Part shown: positions 33,113-42,270 of the stretch, one piece after another
Position numbering within the stretch: the stretch's first letter is position 1
Layout of the letters: each line of letters starts with the position of its first letter
Source: an uncultured Acidobacteriaceae bacterium
GTDB taxonomy: Bacteria > Acidobacteriota > Terriglobia > Terriglobales > Acidobacteriaceae
DNA length: 64,000 bases
Assembly: GCA_937879855.1 (NCBI GenBank)
Contig: CALFMO010000062.1
Location: 62,001 to 126,000, forward strand
Direction: 5' to 3'
Made by a program: the position numbers and the translations under genes
Notes under the pieces: generated by a model
The model's input: the letters and a program-made list of their open reading frames with translations, nothing else
Database searches by the model: none
Told to the model about the DNA's origin: nothing

Positions 33113-35230
33113 TTAGCTGAGAATTGGCAGCGTTCGAATTCTTTTCTTCGTCGCGGCGTAGATTGCGTTGCACAACGCCGGAGCGAGCGGCGGCACTGGC
33201 GGTTCGCCAATTCCCGTGGGCGCCTCCGCGCTCGGGACAGCGTAGACCTCGACCACAGGCGTTTCTTCCATTCGCAGCGGCGCGTAATCGTCAAAATTGC
33301 CCTGAACCACGCGGCCTTTTTCAATCGTGATCCTCGCGCGCAGCGCATTGCTCAACGCGTACACGACTCCGCCTTGAATCTGCTGCTCCAGAATGCTCGG
33401 GTTCACGACTTGCCCGCAATCGACCGCCGCGACCACGCGATGCACGCGGGGCTGGTCGTTCTCCATGGTGATCTCGACGATCTCAGCCACGTAAGAGGCG
33501 AAGCAGCCGAAGCACGCCACGCCGCGATAGTGGCCCGCGGGAAGCGGTTTGTCCCAAGCTGCTTTTTCGGCGGCCAGTTGCAGCACGCCGCGCATGCGGG
33601 CAGTGCGCCAGGTCGTCGTGAAGTAAGGCAGGTCTTGATCCTTCGCGAGCAGATGTAGTCGATACTGCAGCGGGTCTTTGCCGGCGGCCACCGCGAGTTC
33701 GTCGATGAAACTCTCCAGCGCAAACGCCGCCTGCAGCGCGTAGACCGAACGCATCCAACCCAGCGGCACTGGCGTTTTGGGAGACACATATTCGATCAAG
33801 TAGTTGGGCAATCCATATACCGGTCCGGCTTCGTCGGGCAGATCGGGATCCACTCCGTTCGGAACCGCTTGTCCCTTTTGCGCGGCGATCGATGGCGAGA
33901 TGATGCGGTGCGTTAGGGCGACCGGAAATCCCGATCCATCAAGTGCGGCGCTGAGGCGATGCAGGCTCGCGGGACGGTAGGTGGAAAAACGCATGTCATC
34001 TTCGCGCGTCCAGATCACCTGCACTGGCGCGTTGATCGCCTTTGAGACCTGTGCGGCTTCGACCGCATAGTCGTGATCCAGTCGCCGCCCGAATCCTCCG
34101 CCCATGAGTGTTACGTTTACCTTGACTTGATCGGGATCGAGTCCGATGGCCTGCGCCACGGAGTCGCGGCAATCTTGCGGAACCTGTGTGGGCGCGCACA
34201 ACTCGCACTTCGTTCGCTGATAATGCGCAGTGCAATTGCCCGGCTCCATGGTCGCGTGTGCCATGAAAGGCAGTTCATATTCGGCGGAGAGGTGGCGTCC
34301 GTTAATTTTCGCCGGATCTCCGGCCAAATAGAGATTCACGCCTTTTGTCGACGCAGCTTGTTTCAGCGATGCCATGACCGCGGCAGTGTTCAGATCTTTA
34401 TTCGGGCCGTCATCCCACGTGATGTTGAGCAGGCGGCGGCCTTCCATCGCTGCCCAGACGCTGTCGCCAACCACGGCGACTGCCGAGTCGCCAATCTTGC
34501 CCGCATAATTTACGGCCGAGATTTTCTTCGATTCCTTGTCGTCGAAGCTTGACACTTTTCCGCCGATCGTAGGACAACGCGCGAGCACAGCGAACTTCAT
34601 TCCCGGCACACGGAAGTCGATTCCGAAAACCGCTTCGCCCTTTACCTTGGCGGGTGAGTCGAGGCGCGGCAAGCGTTGCCCGACGATTTTGTAATCTTTG
34701 CTTTGCTTGAGAGTCACGTCGGTCGGGATTGGCAGCGTCGCAGCCTTGCTGGAAAGTTCGCCATAACTCAAACTGCGATTAGTGGTGGCGTGCTTGATGC
34801 GGCTATTCTCCGCAGTGCACGAGGATCGTGGAACGTTCCAGGTTAAGGCCGCGGCGGAGATCAGCATCTCGCGCGCCGCGGCGCCGGCTTTGCGCATTGG
34901 ATCCCAGGTGGTGCGAACGCTGGCGCTTCCCCCCGTGGTCTGGTCGCCGAAGAGCGTGCTGGCTCCTGCCTGCTCGATTGTGATCTGCTGCCAGTCGGCT
35001 TCGAGTTCCTCGGCGAGGATCATGGGAAGCGCGGTGCGCACGCCTTGTCCCATCTCTGAGCGGGCGACCACGATCGTAATTTTGTTGTCGGGCGTGATAC
35101 GCAGGTAGGCGTTGGGCGAGAATGACTCCTGATGCGAGCCGGATTTGTGAGGCAGGTAAAAGCCGATTACCAGGCCAGCGCCCGCGGCGACACCAGCGGT
35201 TACGAATTCGCGGCGCGAAAGCGGACTCAT
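33113..35230 (-). CDS. Molybdopterin-binding subunit, xanthine dehydrogenase family (IorB-like), pair 1
   Basis: The 705-residue large subunit has a Tat signal (SRREFVTAGVAAGAG) and binds the molybdenum cofactor. Landmarks are SEMGQGVRTALPMILAEELE, the GGGFGRRLDHDYAVEAAQVS cofactor loop (about 372-391), WMRSVYALQAAFALESFIDE and the catalytic Glu in GIGEPPVPPLAPAL near the C-terminus. It resembles isoquinoline 1-oxidoreductase beta subunits and aldehyde dehydrogenases without a FAD subunit. The enzyme should oxidise an aldehyde or N-heterocycle in the periplasm. Its start overlaps the stop of the iron-sulfur subunit (ATGA). Confidence 0.92.
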   Translation of the reverse strand: MSPLSRREFVTAGVAAGAGLVIGFYLPHKSGSHQESFSPNAYLRITPDNKITIVVARSEMGQGVRTALPMILAEELEADWQQITIEQAGASTLFGDQTTGGSASVRTTWDPMRKAGAAAREMLISAAALTWNVPRSSCTAENSRIKHATTNRSLSYGELSSKAATLPIPTDVTLKQSKDYKIVGQRLPRLDSPAKVKGEAVFGIDFRVPGMKFAVLARCPTIGGKVSSFDDKESKKISAVNYAGKIGDSAVAVVGDSVWAAMEGRRLLNITWDDGPNKDLNTAAVMASLKQAASTKGVNLYLAGDPAKINGRHLSAEYELPFMAHATMEPGNCTAHYQRTKCELCAPTQVPQDCRDSVAQAIGLDPDQVKVNVTLMGGGFGRRLDHDYAVEAAQVSKAINAPVQVIWTREDDMRFSTYRPASLHRLSAALDGSGFPVALTHRIISPSIAAQKGQAVPNGVDPDLPDEAGPVYGLPNYLIEYVSPKTPVPLGWMRSVYALQAAFALESFIDELAVAAGKDPLQYRLHLLAKDQDLPYFTTTWRTARMRGVLQLAAEKAAWDKPLPAGHYRGVACFGCFASYVAEIVEITMENDQPRVHRVVAAVDCGQVVNPSILEQQIQGGVVYALSNALRARITIEKGRVVQGNFDDYAPLRMEETPVVEVYAVPSAEAPTGIGEPPVPPLAPALCNAIYAATKKRIRTLPILS

Positions 35231-35694
35231 CGTGCGACCCCGCTTCCGGCGGCGCGATGGATCGCTTTGCGAATCCGTTCATAGGTTCCGCAGCGGCAGA
35301 GATTGCCATTCATCGCTTGTGTGATTTGCTCATCCGAAGGATGCGGAGTCCTTGCCAGTAACCCTGCGGCGGACATGATTTGCCCCGTCTGGCAGTAGCC
35401 GCATTGCGGAACTTCTTCCGCGATCCAGGCTTGCTGCAGCACGTGGAGGCCGTTGGCGGAAAGTCCTTCGATTGTAATTACGCTCTTGCCTGCGACTTGG
35501 GAGATGGGAGTCGAGCAGGAGCGAATCGGATTGCCCTCAACATGCACCGTGCAAGCGCCGCATAGGCCTGCGCCGCATCCGAATTTCGTTCCGGTGAGTT
35601 CGAGGGTATCGCGGAGAACCCAGAGGAGAGGCGTCTCCGGGGCGACGCTGACTTTCTTTTCACTGCCGTTAACGCGGAGCGCAATATCTGCCAT
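35227..35694 (-). CDS. (2Fe-2S)-binding subunit, xanthine dehydrogenase family (IorA-like), pair 1
   Basis: The 155-residue protein carries two [2Fe-2S] clusters. The plant-type cluster is CGAGLCGACTVH (with a further Cys in RSCSTPI), and the second helical cluster is CGYCQTGQIM and NLCRCGTYERIR. It passes electrons from the molybdenum subunit to a later acceptor, probably a cytochrome, since no FAD subunit is present. It has no own signal and should be carried out by the Tat signal of its partner. It is about 65 percent alike by eye to the protein at 42271. Confidence 0.94.
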   Translation of the reverse strand: MADIALRVNGSEKKVSVAPETPLLWVLRDTLELTGTKFGCGAGLCGACTVHVEGNPIRSCSTPISQVAGKSVITIEGLSANGLHVLQQAWIAEEVPQCGYCQTGQIMSAAGLLARTPHPSDEQITQAMNGNLCRCGTYERIRKAIHRAAGSGVAR

Positions 35695-35763
35695 GTAGAG
35701 TTGGGGAGGCTGCCCAACATGGTAGCTAACCTAAGCAGAAAGGGGAAATGCAGAAAAAGGGAA

Positions 35764-35850
35764 ACCACGAAGGACACGAAGGTTCACGAAGGTTCACGAA
35801 GGAAACCTAATTCCACGGGTTCCTTCGCGAACCTTCGTATCCTTCGTGGT
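35764..35850. repeat. Inverted repeat with ACCACGAAGGACACGAAGG arms, family E
   Basis: The left arm 35764-35802 has four CGAAGG units and the right arm 35822-35850 holds the complement ending CCTTCGTGGT. Arms of this wording are widespread in bacterial genomes to my knowledge. It lies between two minus-strand genes. Confidence 0.8.
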
Positions 35851-35882
35851 AATAGTTCTAGTCTCCGGGACTAACCTGATTT

Positions 35883-37466
35883 CTAGTGGCTGGCGCTCAG
35901 CGCGATCTCCATCGCGACCTGCATTCCGATCTGCTCGACGATCTTCCGAAAGGCAGGAATCTCGTAGAGTCGCAGAGCAATTTCTTGTTGCGGGAAATTT
36001 CCGGCGTGCACGTTGGAAGCTTGATCGCGCACGGCGGTGTGCACTTTGGCGGCGGTGGTCGTGTCGAAACTTTCAGAGACAATCACACTGTTGTCTCCCC
36101 AATGTTCCACGAGCACCGGTCCTTCTTCGGTCATGATTTGTGTCCGCGAAACGGGGCAGTTCGTTCCGCTGCAGGCGGCGGCAGGTTGCGGCGTTGCGGT
36201 TTGATACCGCTGGGCGACTGCCGAAGTGTAAAAGCGTGCGAAACGTTCGGCGGCCTGGGGCGTGGTCCAGCGCGAAACATAGAGAAGCGCGAGGTCGGCC
36301 GTGGTGGTTGCTGTGCTTGCGGCTTTGTCCTTGCGGCGCAGAGTTACGTACGCGCCGCCTTGCCATGCGGAGGAAATGTCGTCCGCAACTCTGCGCGCGC
36401 CGTATTGCTTCAGTAGAGCCCGGACATCCAGTTGCCCAATGCCTCCCGAGTCGTATACGTCGTACTGCTCACCCAGTAACTGCTTCAGGTCGGGCATGCC
36501 CAACGGAGGCAGCTTTTCCCCTTTTATATAAGCCTGGGGCTGCAGGATTTCATGCGAGTTCTTGGGCGGGTGTGCGAAGACGCCGGCGAACGCCATTTCC
36601 CTTCCACCCTTGTGGAGCAACTCGCCTTCGAAGATTAAGCCTTCATCATAGGAGAAGCTTCCCGACTCGCGCATAATCATGGGTGCGTCGTGCAACATCT
36701 GAGAGTCTGCGACCGCCTTCACCGGAGGATCCTCCAACTGATAAATCAGCTCCGGTTTCTTCACCAGATTGCGTCCCGAGGGAGCAAGGAGATAGTCGGT
36801 GTAGACCACCATGGCTTGGCCCTCAACCACGGCCTTGCGGGCCGTTGGAGCTTCGTCGTTACCGCCTTCGGTCGGCTTGGAACCGTTTCTTGCTGCGTCG
36901 AGAGCAGCCTTCATCCACTTGCGCAGATCGTAGTTCTGGTCCTGCAAGGCGTGCGTGAGTTCGTGAGCCAGAATTGGTTCCTGTTGGTCAGGCGGAACCC
37001 AGTTCAGCATTGAGATCGTCTTGGTTTCGTCGTCGTAGTAACCGGCAATCTGCTGGCCAGTGGATTTCACAAGATATTCCCGCAGGTTGAAGTTGCGCGG
37101 CAGGTAGCCGAATTTCTTCATGCTCAACTCTTCCTGAGCAAAACGTTGCGTGTATTCTTCCTTGGCGAGCGCGCCGCTCATGTACTTTTCCACGTCGGCC
37201 TTGCCAACCAGGCGGCGCTTCACCGCCGCGTGTTTGGGCATGCCAGAATCTTCAGAAGCGAATGCGAAGATCGTGTCTACCGACTCGAAGAGTCTTTTCG
37301 TGTCTGCGGCGGTCATGCGAACTTCTTCCGAGGCGTCCTTATGCAGCTTGCGGGCAACATCGCCTAGGCTTTGCGAGGAGGAATTGTCCTGGGAGAGGGC
37401 AAGCACTGGCAGTAACCCAAGAAAAGAGATCACGAAAAAACGACGCGAGTTCCGGCAGCAGATCAT
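35883..37466 (-). CDS. Exported putative zinc metalloprotease (HELTH motif)
   Basis: I do not recognise a named family. The 527-residue product has a signal peptide (MICCRNSRRFFVISFLGLLPVLALS). The HExxH motif HELTHALQDQNYDLRKW is at 168-184 and is preceded by AGYYDDETKTISMLNW, an arrangement of neutral metallopeptidases. A Glu in KAVVEGQAMVVYTDYLL about 46 residues later is a good third ligand. The C-terminal part has EEGPVLVEHWGDNSVIVSES and may be an accessory domain. GAGG lies upstream of the ATG. It should work outside the cytosol; whether it cleaves protein is an inference. Confidence 0.75.
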   Translation of the reverse strand: MICCRNSRRFFVISFLGLLPVLALSQDNSSSQSLGDVARKLHKDASEEVRMTAADTKRLFESVDTIFAFASEDSGMPKHAAVKRRLVGKADVEKYMSGALAKEEYTQRFAQEELSMKKFGYLPRNFNLREYLVKSTGQQIAGYYDDETKTISMLNWVPPDQQEPILAHELTHALQDQNYDLRKWMKAALDAARNGSKPTEGGNDEAPTARKAVVEGQAMVVYTDYLLAPSGRNLVKKPELIYQLEDPPVKAVADSQMLHDAPMIMRESGSFSYDEGLIFEGELLHKGGREMAFAGVFAHPPKNSHEILQPQAYIKGEKLPPLGMPDLKQLLGEQYDVYDSGGIGQLDVRALLKQYGARRVADDISSAWQGGAYVTLRRKDKAASTATTTADLALLYVSRWTTPQAAERFARFYTSAVAQRYQTATPQPAAACSGTNCPVSRTQIMTEEGPVLVEHWGDNSVIVSESFDTTTAAKVHTAVRDQASNVHAGNFPQQEIALRLYEIPAFRKIVEQIGMQVAMEIALSASH

Positions 37467-37614
37467 TTGGCCTCACTCAGGAACGAAGAATGCACGCGTC
37501 TAAATTTTCTCTGAGTGGGGTGGGAGACTCACGGTAAAACTGGCATGCAGGCTTACGAAGGTAATGAATTTGAAGACAAAACAACACGAAACACGCGGGC
37601 TTGCGTAGGAATCG

Positions 37615-38340
37615 CTACTTCAGTTCGGTTAGTTTCTGCGTCGCTAGTTGTCCCGCTTCGGCGCCAGGATTTTCTTTCTTGATCTGCTCGTAGATTTTCT
37701 TGGCTTCACCAGGCTGGTTCGAGCTCTGGTAGAGTTCGGCCAACTGCAGTTGCGCGGTGACTTTGCTGACGGACCCGGTGGGCTTGTTGATCAGCTCCTG
37801 GTAAAGCGCGACGGCATCTTTCGTGCGATGCATTTGTCCGTAAAGCGAGGCGAGAGCGGACTTGGCAACCGCAGCGACCTCGCGGTTGCCGCCCGAAGCC
37901 ACCAGTTTGAAGTTGCGCTCGGCGGTGGCGTTGTCGCCTAAGTTCGCCGCGGTCACGCCGAGAAAGTAATGGGCCATGTCGGCGGTGCGGGTGTGGGGAT
38001 ACTTGTCGACGATTGCCTGAGACTGTTTCTGGGCGGTTTGCGCGCGTTCTTTGGCGGAAGTGAAACTTGGGACGTCAGGCTGCGCGGGCGTTCCCTCGGG
38101 GCGCAGCTGCGTGTCCATGGTGCGAACCGCTTGCGAAAGGTCGAAGCTGGCCTTTTCGTCTTGTGCGCTGAGGTAATACCATCCACCGATCACGGCGGCG
38201 AGAACGATGGCGATGGCGACCGCTGAGACGATCAATGTGGTGCGGTGAGCGACGGTCCAATCGGCGGTTTTCTCGGCGGCGTCGAAGGTGACACGGCTGA
38301 AGGCGTCTTGTTTCAGTTGATGGCGGGTTTCTGCGCGCAC
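37615..38340 (-). CDS. Membrane-anchored tetratricopeptide protein (YfgM-like)
   Basis: The 241-residue product has a basic cytosolic N-terminus, one membrane helix (about 33-54, LIVSAVAIAIVLAAVIGGWY) and a periplasmic helical part with TPR-like units: ADMAHYFLGVTAANLGDNAT, VAKSALASLYGQMHRTKDAV and AQLQLAELYQSSNQPGEAKK. This resembles YfgM, a partner of periplasmic chaperones and the Sec translocon. Start is GTG with AAGGGAAG before it. It ends with a short basic tail. No bamB or hisS neighbour is present, unlike E. coli. Confidence 0.78.
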   Translation of the reverse strand: MRAETRHQLKQDAFSRVTFDAAEKTADWTVAHRTTLIVSAVAIAIVLAAVIGGWYYLSAQDEKASFDLSQAVRTMDTQLRPEGTPAQPDVPSFTSAKERAQTAQKQSQAIVDKYPHTRTADMAHYFLGVTAANLGDNATAERNFKLVASGGNREVAAVAKSALASLYGQMHRTKDAVALYQELINKPTGSVSKVTAQLQLAELYQSSNQPGEAKKIYEQIKKENPGAEAGQLATQKLTELK

Positions 38341-38590
38341 GGACTTCCCTTCTGGTTAGAACGGTGGGCTGGATAAATAGGATGACAAACTACGAGTTTA
38401 ACAGGGGCAAAAGTGTGCGTCAAAAACTGCCGGATGTTTCTGAGTGGGTTGCGAAAAAAATTTGGAAATGGAGCTTGGATAGAGCGATCTTGAGGAATCT
38501 AATTTTGGAAATTCTGAAGTTTTCGAAGGCACCCCCTCTCTGGACCACCTCTGAATGCCGCAACTGGCGCGGGCTTTGCAAAATGCTTCG

Positions 38591-38648
38591 AAAAATCTTG
38601 AGCCTCAAGGGGTTAGAGGTCAAAATCTTGATAGCAAAAGACTTGCGA
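38591..38648 (+). repeat. Paired half-repeat element, copy 2
   Basis: Half one reads AAAAATCTTGAGCCTCAAGG-GGTT and half two CAAAATCTTGATAGCAAAAG-ACTT, with a period near 30. It has the same plan as 14655-14711, and both copies lie in stretches without genes. Confidence 0.6.
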
Positions 38649-38775
38649 GCTTTTTCAAGCACCGGCGGGAGGCGCCCTCGGCTTGAATATGATCTGCTCT
38701 TTCGGAAGGCGTGGCAAGGTTGGATGTCCCGTGGGGGTGTGGAAAACAAGCGAGCTAGCTGTTTCCTGACTGATT

Positions 38776-38822
38776 GCATAGGTCCTTCAGGCCCTTAAAA
38801 GGCGCGGGCCTCAGGATGACAA
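38776..38822. repeat. Partial family F repeat
   Basis: The word GCATAGGTCCTTCAGGCCC, a short loop, and GGGCCTCAGGATGACA resemble the right-hand part of the repeats at 32994 and 25138. AGGCCC and GGGCCT pair across the loop. Confidence 0.6.
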
Positions 38823-38881
38823 TCGTCATTTATGTTGTCGACGGCGAAGGTTGCCGATGACCAGCGGCTTCTGACAAGGGG

Positions 38882-40027
38882 CTATGCTGCGGCGGGAGAG
38901 GGGTCGGTTACCTCTACCGGATTGGATTGCGAGGGAATCGCGTCCACCGGGAGCCGGACCATGACTACGGTGCCGCTGCCGTCGGAATCGATTTCGAGCG
39001 TACCGCCTAGTTGGCGGAGGCGTTCTCTCATGCCTCGGATCCCGACTCCAGGAGTGCCGGTGGTGGCCATTTCTTGCTGCTTTTCAGCGGGGATGCCTTT
39101 GCCCTTGTCGGCGACCTCGACGAACACCTGGTGGTCGCGCTGGCGGAGGCGAATCTTGGCGATGGGGCTGCCGGAATGGCGGTGAATGTTGGTGAGGCAT
39201 TCCTGGATCACGCGAAAGATAGCAGTCTCCGACTCGCGGGTCAGGCGCACGAAATCGTCGGGGAGATCGAGATCAACATTGATTTTGCTGCGCAGAGAGA
39301 ATCCATCTACATACCAGCGAAGGGCCGACGACAGGCCTGCTTCGTCGAGCAGAGGCGGATGCAGCAGGTGGGAAATGGTGCGGACTTCGCTGGTCATCTC
39401 GTGAACCAGATTTTCGCTGTCGGCGAGGGCATTGGCGGTTTTGGACAGACGCTCAATGTCGGCGCGCACCGCGGACAGGTTCATGTTCAGAGCTGCCAGC
39501 ATCTGTCCCACGCTGTCGTGTAGTTCGCGAGCAATGCGGCGACGCTCATCATCCTGCAACTGGAGCAGCCGGGCAGAGAGTTTGCGCAGATTCTGATTGG
39601 CGCAGTCGAGGTCGGCGGTGCGTTCCTGAACGCGGCTTTCAAGTTCTCCTTGTGCTTTAACCAGCGTTTCATTGTGGCGGCGACGCGTTTCCGCCAAGGC
39701 CACGACAATGATCGAGGAACACAGAAATGCCAGAAGAAGAATCGACTCCGGAAGGGTCGGAACACGGAAGGCATGAAGGGTCGTAAGAGCGCCATACGTT
39801 GCACCCGCGAGGCCCAGCCCAATCGCAAGCAGGCATGGCCCGATGCCGCAGTACCAGGCTGCGAAGGCTACGGCGGGTAAAAGCAGCAGAAAGACGGCGC
39901 GGTCGCCGACGAACGGGTTCAGGCCGGTACTAAGCAGAAGTGCAAGCAGGACCGCAGCCGTCGCGAGGGCGTAACGGAGCGGAGCGCTTCCTGAGATTCG
40001 CGCAGCCAAAGAAGATCTGGTCCCCAT
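38882..40027 (-). CDS. NarL-type sensor histidine kinase, orphan
   Basis: This 381-residue kinase has several N-terminal membrane segments (about 17-105, DUF4118-like as in KdpD) followed by a coiled coil, a HisKA_3 dimerisation domain with ERRRIARELHDSVGQMLAAL (phospho-His in ARELHDS) and a HATPase domain: ECLTNIHRHSG, GKGIPAE and GVGIRGMRERLRQLGG. Such kinases phosphorylate LuxR-type regulators. No response regulator lies beside it, so its partner is elsewhere. I chose ATG 40027; a GTG two codons upstream is possible. No sensor domain outside the membrane segments is visible. Confidence 0.88.
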   Translation of the reverse strand: MGTRSSLAARISGSAPLRYALATAAVLLALLLSTGLNPFVGDRAVFLLLLPAVAFAAWYCGIGPCLLAIGLGLAGATYGALTTLHAFRVPTLPESILLLAFLCSSIIVVALAETRRRHNETLVKAQGELESRVQERTADLDCANQNLRKLSARLLQLQDDERRRIARELHDSVGQMLAALNMNLSAVRADIERLSKTANALADSENLVHEMTSEVRTISHLLHPPLLDEAGLSSALRWYVDGFSLRSKINVDLDLPDDFVRLTRESETAIFRVIQECLTNIHRHSGSPIAKIRLRQRDHQVFVEVADKGKGIPAEKQQEMATTGTPGVGIRGMRERLRQLGGTLEIDSDGSGTVVMVRLPVDAIPSQSNPVEVTDPSPAAA

Positions 40028-40221
40028 AATCACAGCCCCAAGTTCGAGCCCATGGCAGAAGGGCGAACTGCAAAAAAGCCGACAGTGCCAATGTGGACCA
40101 TGATATCAGGAACGTTAAACGAGGTGAACCCCAAAAAGCTCTTTTGTCCAATTACTTTTCGGCGAGCCTTTCGCCCGTTCTTCGTAATCCAGACTTGCCA
40201 GAAGATTGCAGGGGTCTTCCG

Positions 40222-40253
40222 GTCCGCAAAGAGCGCGAGCCTCAGGATGACAC
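40222..40253. repeat. Partial family F repeat
   Basis: GCGCGAGCCTCAGGATGACA resembles the right end of the family F elements; no left arm is seen. It sits upstream of the M28 peptidase gene. Confidence 0.45.
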
Positions 40254-40346
40254 TCGGAATAAGTGGTCTTGATCGAACCGCGTCTTCCGCAAAGGCTTGT
40301 GTATCTGGTAGGCTGCGCTTTCCGTTCCCGGGAGGAAAACAGAAAA

Positions 40347-42119
40347 ATGTCATGGCAGAAAGTTTCGTATTCCACGGTTGCAATGGTGCTGTGCCTCAGC
40401 TTTTCGGTATCCGCGGCGGAGAAGAAGTCAAAAGATGCGAAGGGCGATGAGGCTAGCAAGCCATCGTACGAATTGCCGCAGCCTGCGACCGAGAATCTGG
40501 ATTACACCATGTACCAGCGCATTCGCGATGAGGGGCTCTCGCACTCGCACGTGATGGAGTATGCGTCCGGGCTGATGGATGGTATTGGGCCGCGGTTGAC
40601 CGGATCTCCGAACCTGAAGCGGGCCAATGAGTGGACCCGCGACCAGTTGGCCGCGATGGGATGCAGCAATGCGCATCTCGAGGATTGGGGCGAGTTTGGC
40701 ATGGGCTGGCGGCAGCTGAATACCTGGGTGCGGATGTCGGCGCCGGACACGGCGGTGTTCATCGCGCAGGCGTCGCCCTGGTCGCCGTCGAGTAAAGGGC
40801 CGATCAACGGGCAAGCGGTTTGGGTGAATGCGAAAGACGAGAAGGAGTTGGAGCAATACAAGGGCAAGCTGGCTGGGAAAGTCGTCTTCTTCGGCGAGAT
40901 GCGCGATGTGAAGCCGGTGGACAAACCGTTGTTTGAGCGTAGAGACGAGGCCAATCTCAAACAACTGGCTGAGTATCCGGTGCGCGTGGGAGAGCCGGAG
41001 CGACAGTTCCAGGAGTTCATCAAGCGGCTGGAATTCCGTGAGAGGTCGGGACAGTTTTTTGCCGCCGAGCATGCCGTTGGGATTGTGGTTCCGAGCCGCG
41101 ATGGGCGAAACAACGGCGGATCCGGGGGAACGATTTTTGACGACGGCGGCGGGGGGATGGGTTGGTTCGCGTATCAGCGGGAGCACGCCGAGCCGCTGCC
41201 GATCGTGGTGATGGCAATTGAGAACTACGGACGCGTGTACCGGTTGCTGAAGGCGAACGTTCCGGTCACAGTCGAGATGGATGTGGAGACGGAGTTTAGC
41301 GGCGACCACGAACACGGCTTCGATACGATTGCGGAAATCCCGGGCACCGATCCTAAGCTGAAAGAAGAAGTGGTGATGGTCGGTGGACATTTGGATTCGT
41401 GGGCGTCCGCTACGGGAGCGACTGACAACGGAGCGGGCACCGTGGTGGCGTTGGAAGTGATGCGCATTCTGAATGCCTTGCATGTGCAGCCGCGGCGGAC
41501 GATTCGCGTGGGACTGTGGACGGGGGAAGAGCAGGGTGAATTTGGATCGTACGGATACGTGAAGCAGCATTTTGGGTTTGTGCCGCTGTCGACCGAGGTG
41601 GAGCAGTTGAAGTTGCCGGACTTTTTGCGAAAGCCTGCCGGGCCGGTGCAATTGAAACCCGAGCAGCAGAAAATTTCGGGATATTTCAACGTGGATAATG
41701 GTTCGGGAAAAATTCGCGGCGTCTTCCTGCAGGAGAATGCCGCGGTGGCGCCTATTTTTCAGCAATGGATCGCGCCCTTGCAGGATCTGGGCGTGAGCAC
41801 GCTAACCATGCGGAACACGGGCGGAACCGATCACGAAGCCTTCGACTCGGTGGGCGTACCGGGGTTCCAATTCATTCAGGATGGGCTCGATTACGGATCG
41901 CGCACGCATCATTCCAACATGGATACATACGAACGCTTGCAACCGGATGATCTGGCGCAGGCGGCGGTGGTGGAGGCGATTTTTGTTTACAACACGGCGA
42001 TGCGGGACCAGATGCTGCCGCGGAAGCCGTTGCCGCATCCGGAACTGGAAGAGCAGCGCAAGGCTCCGTTGAAGAACGTGATGCCGGGGTCCGAGGAAAT
42101 GAAGGAGGGGGAGAAATAG
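40347..42119 (+). CDS. M28-family zinc aminopeptidase, exported
   Basis: The 590-residue precursor has a signal peptide (MSWQKVSYSTVAMVLCLSFS). The M28 core shows the dinuclear zinc ligands GGHLDSWASATGATDNGAGT (His, Asp; about 345-364), TGEEQGEFGSYGY (catalytic Glu-Glu) and THHSNMDTYERL (last His). The part before about residue 290 contains a PA-like insert (NAKDEKELEQYKGKLAGKVV). It should remove N-terminal residues from peptides outside the cytosol. The start at 40347 follows GGGAGG; the frame is open from 40263. It is a single-gene unit, followed by a GC hairpin at 42152-42173. Confidence 0.9.
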   Translation: MSWQKVSYSTVAMVLCLSFSVSAAEKKSKDAKGDEASKPSYELPQPATENLDYTMYQRIRDEGLSHSHVMEYASGLMDGIGPRLTGSPNLKRANEWTRDQLAAMGCSNAHLEDWGEFGMGWRQLNTWVRMSAPDTAVFIAQASPWSPSSKGPINGQAVWVNAKDEKELEQYKGKLAGKVVFFGEMRDVKPVDKPLFERRDEANLKQLAEYPVRVGEPERQFQEFIKRLEFRERSGQFFAAEHAVGIVVPSRDGRNNGGSGGTIFDDGGGGMGWFAYQREHAEPLPIVVMAIENYGRVYRLLKANVPVTVEMDVETEFSGDHEHGFDTIAEIPGTDPKLKEEVVMVGGHLDSWASATGATDNGAGTVVALEVMRILNALHVQPRRTIRVGLWTGEEQGEFGSYGYVKQHFGFVPLSTEVEQLKLPDFLRKPAGPVQLKPEQQKISGYFNVDNGSGKIRGVFLQENAAVAPIFQQWIAPLQDLGVSTLTMRNTGGTDHEAFDSVGVPGFQFIQDGLDYGSRTHHSNMDTYERLQPDDLAQAAVVEAIFVYNTAMRDQMLPRKPLPHPELEEQRKAPLKNVMPGSEEMKEGEK

Positions 42120-42151
42120 GGTAGAAGCGCCTAGACCTCGCCCTAGTCTGC

Positions 42152-42173
42152 CCCCGGACGAATGCGTCCGGGG
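42152..42173. terminator. GC-rich hairpin after the M28 peptidase
   Basis: CCCCGGACG and CGTCCGGGG form a 9-bp stem with loop AATG, about 32 bases after the stop codon. It lacks a T-tract, so it may be a REP-like element or a processing barrier more than an intrinsic terminator. Confidence 0.5.
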
Positions 42174-42270
42174 CCACGTGTGCTGAGGCACGTCTCTACA
42201 AATCCTGTAAACGCAAACCTTCTTGGCGTAGCCTCGTCTAACCCGATATCTTCCTGTCTGGGAGTCTCCC

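Larger units (their letters stand above)
38341..38881. other. Gene-free stretch with paired repeat and repeat remnants
   Basis: No convincing gene is seen in this 541-base stretch. A plus-strand open frame (38364-38798) has biased composition, no ribosome site and overlaps repeats. The stretch holds a paired half-repeat element at 38591-38648 and a truncated family F repeat ending AGGCCC-loop-GGGCCTCAGGATGAC near 38776-38822. Confidence 0.6.

Noticed and set aside
38364..38798. Plus-strand frame of 144 codons
   Set aside because: It overlaps the paired repeat and a family F remnant, has no ribosome site and reads like low-complexity translation.
40428..41765. Minus-strand frame of 445 codons
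   Set aside because: Antisense to the M28 peptidase; no family sequence and biased composition.
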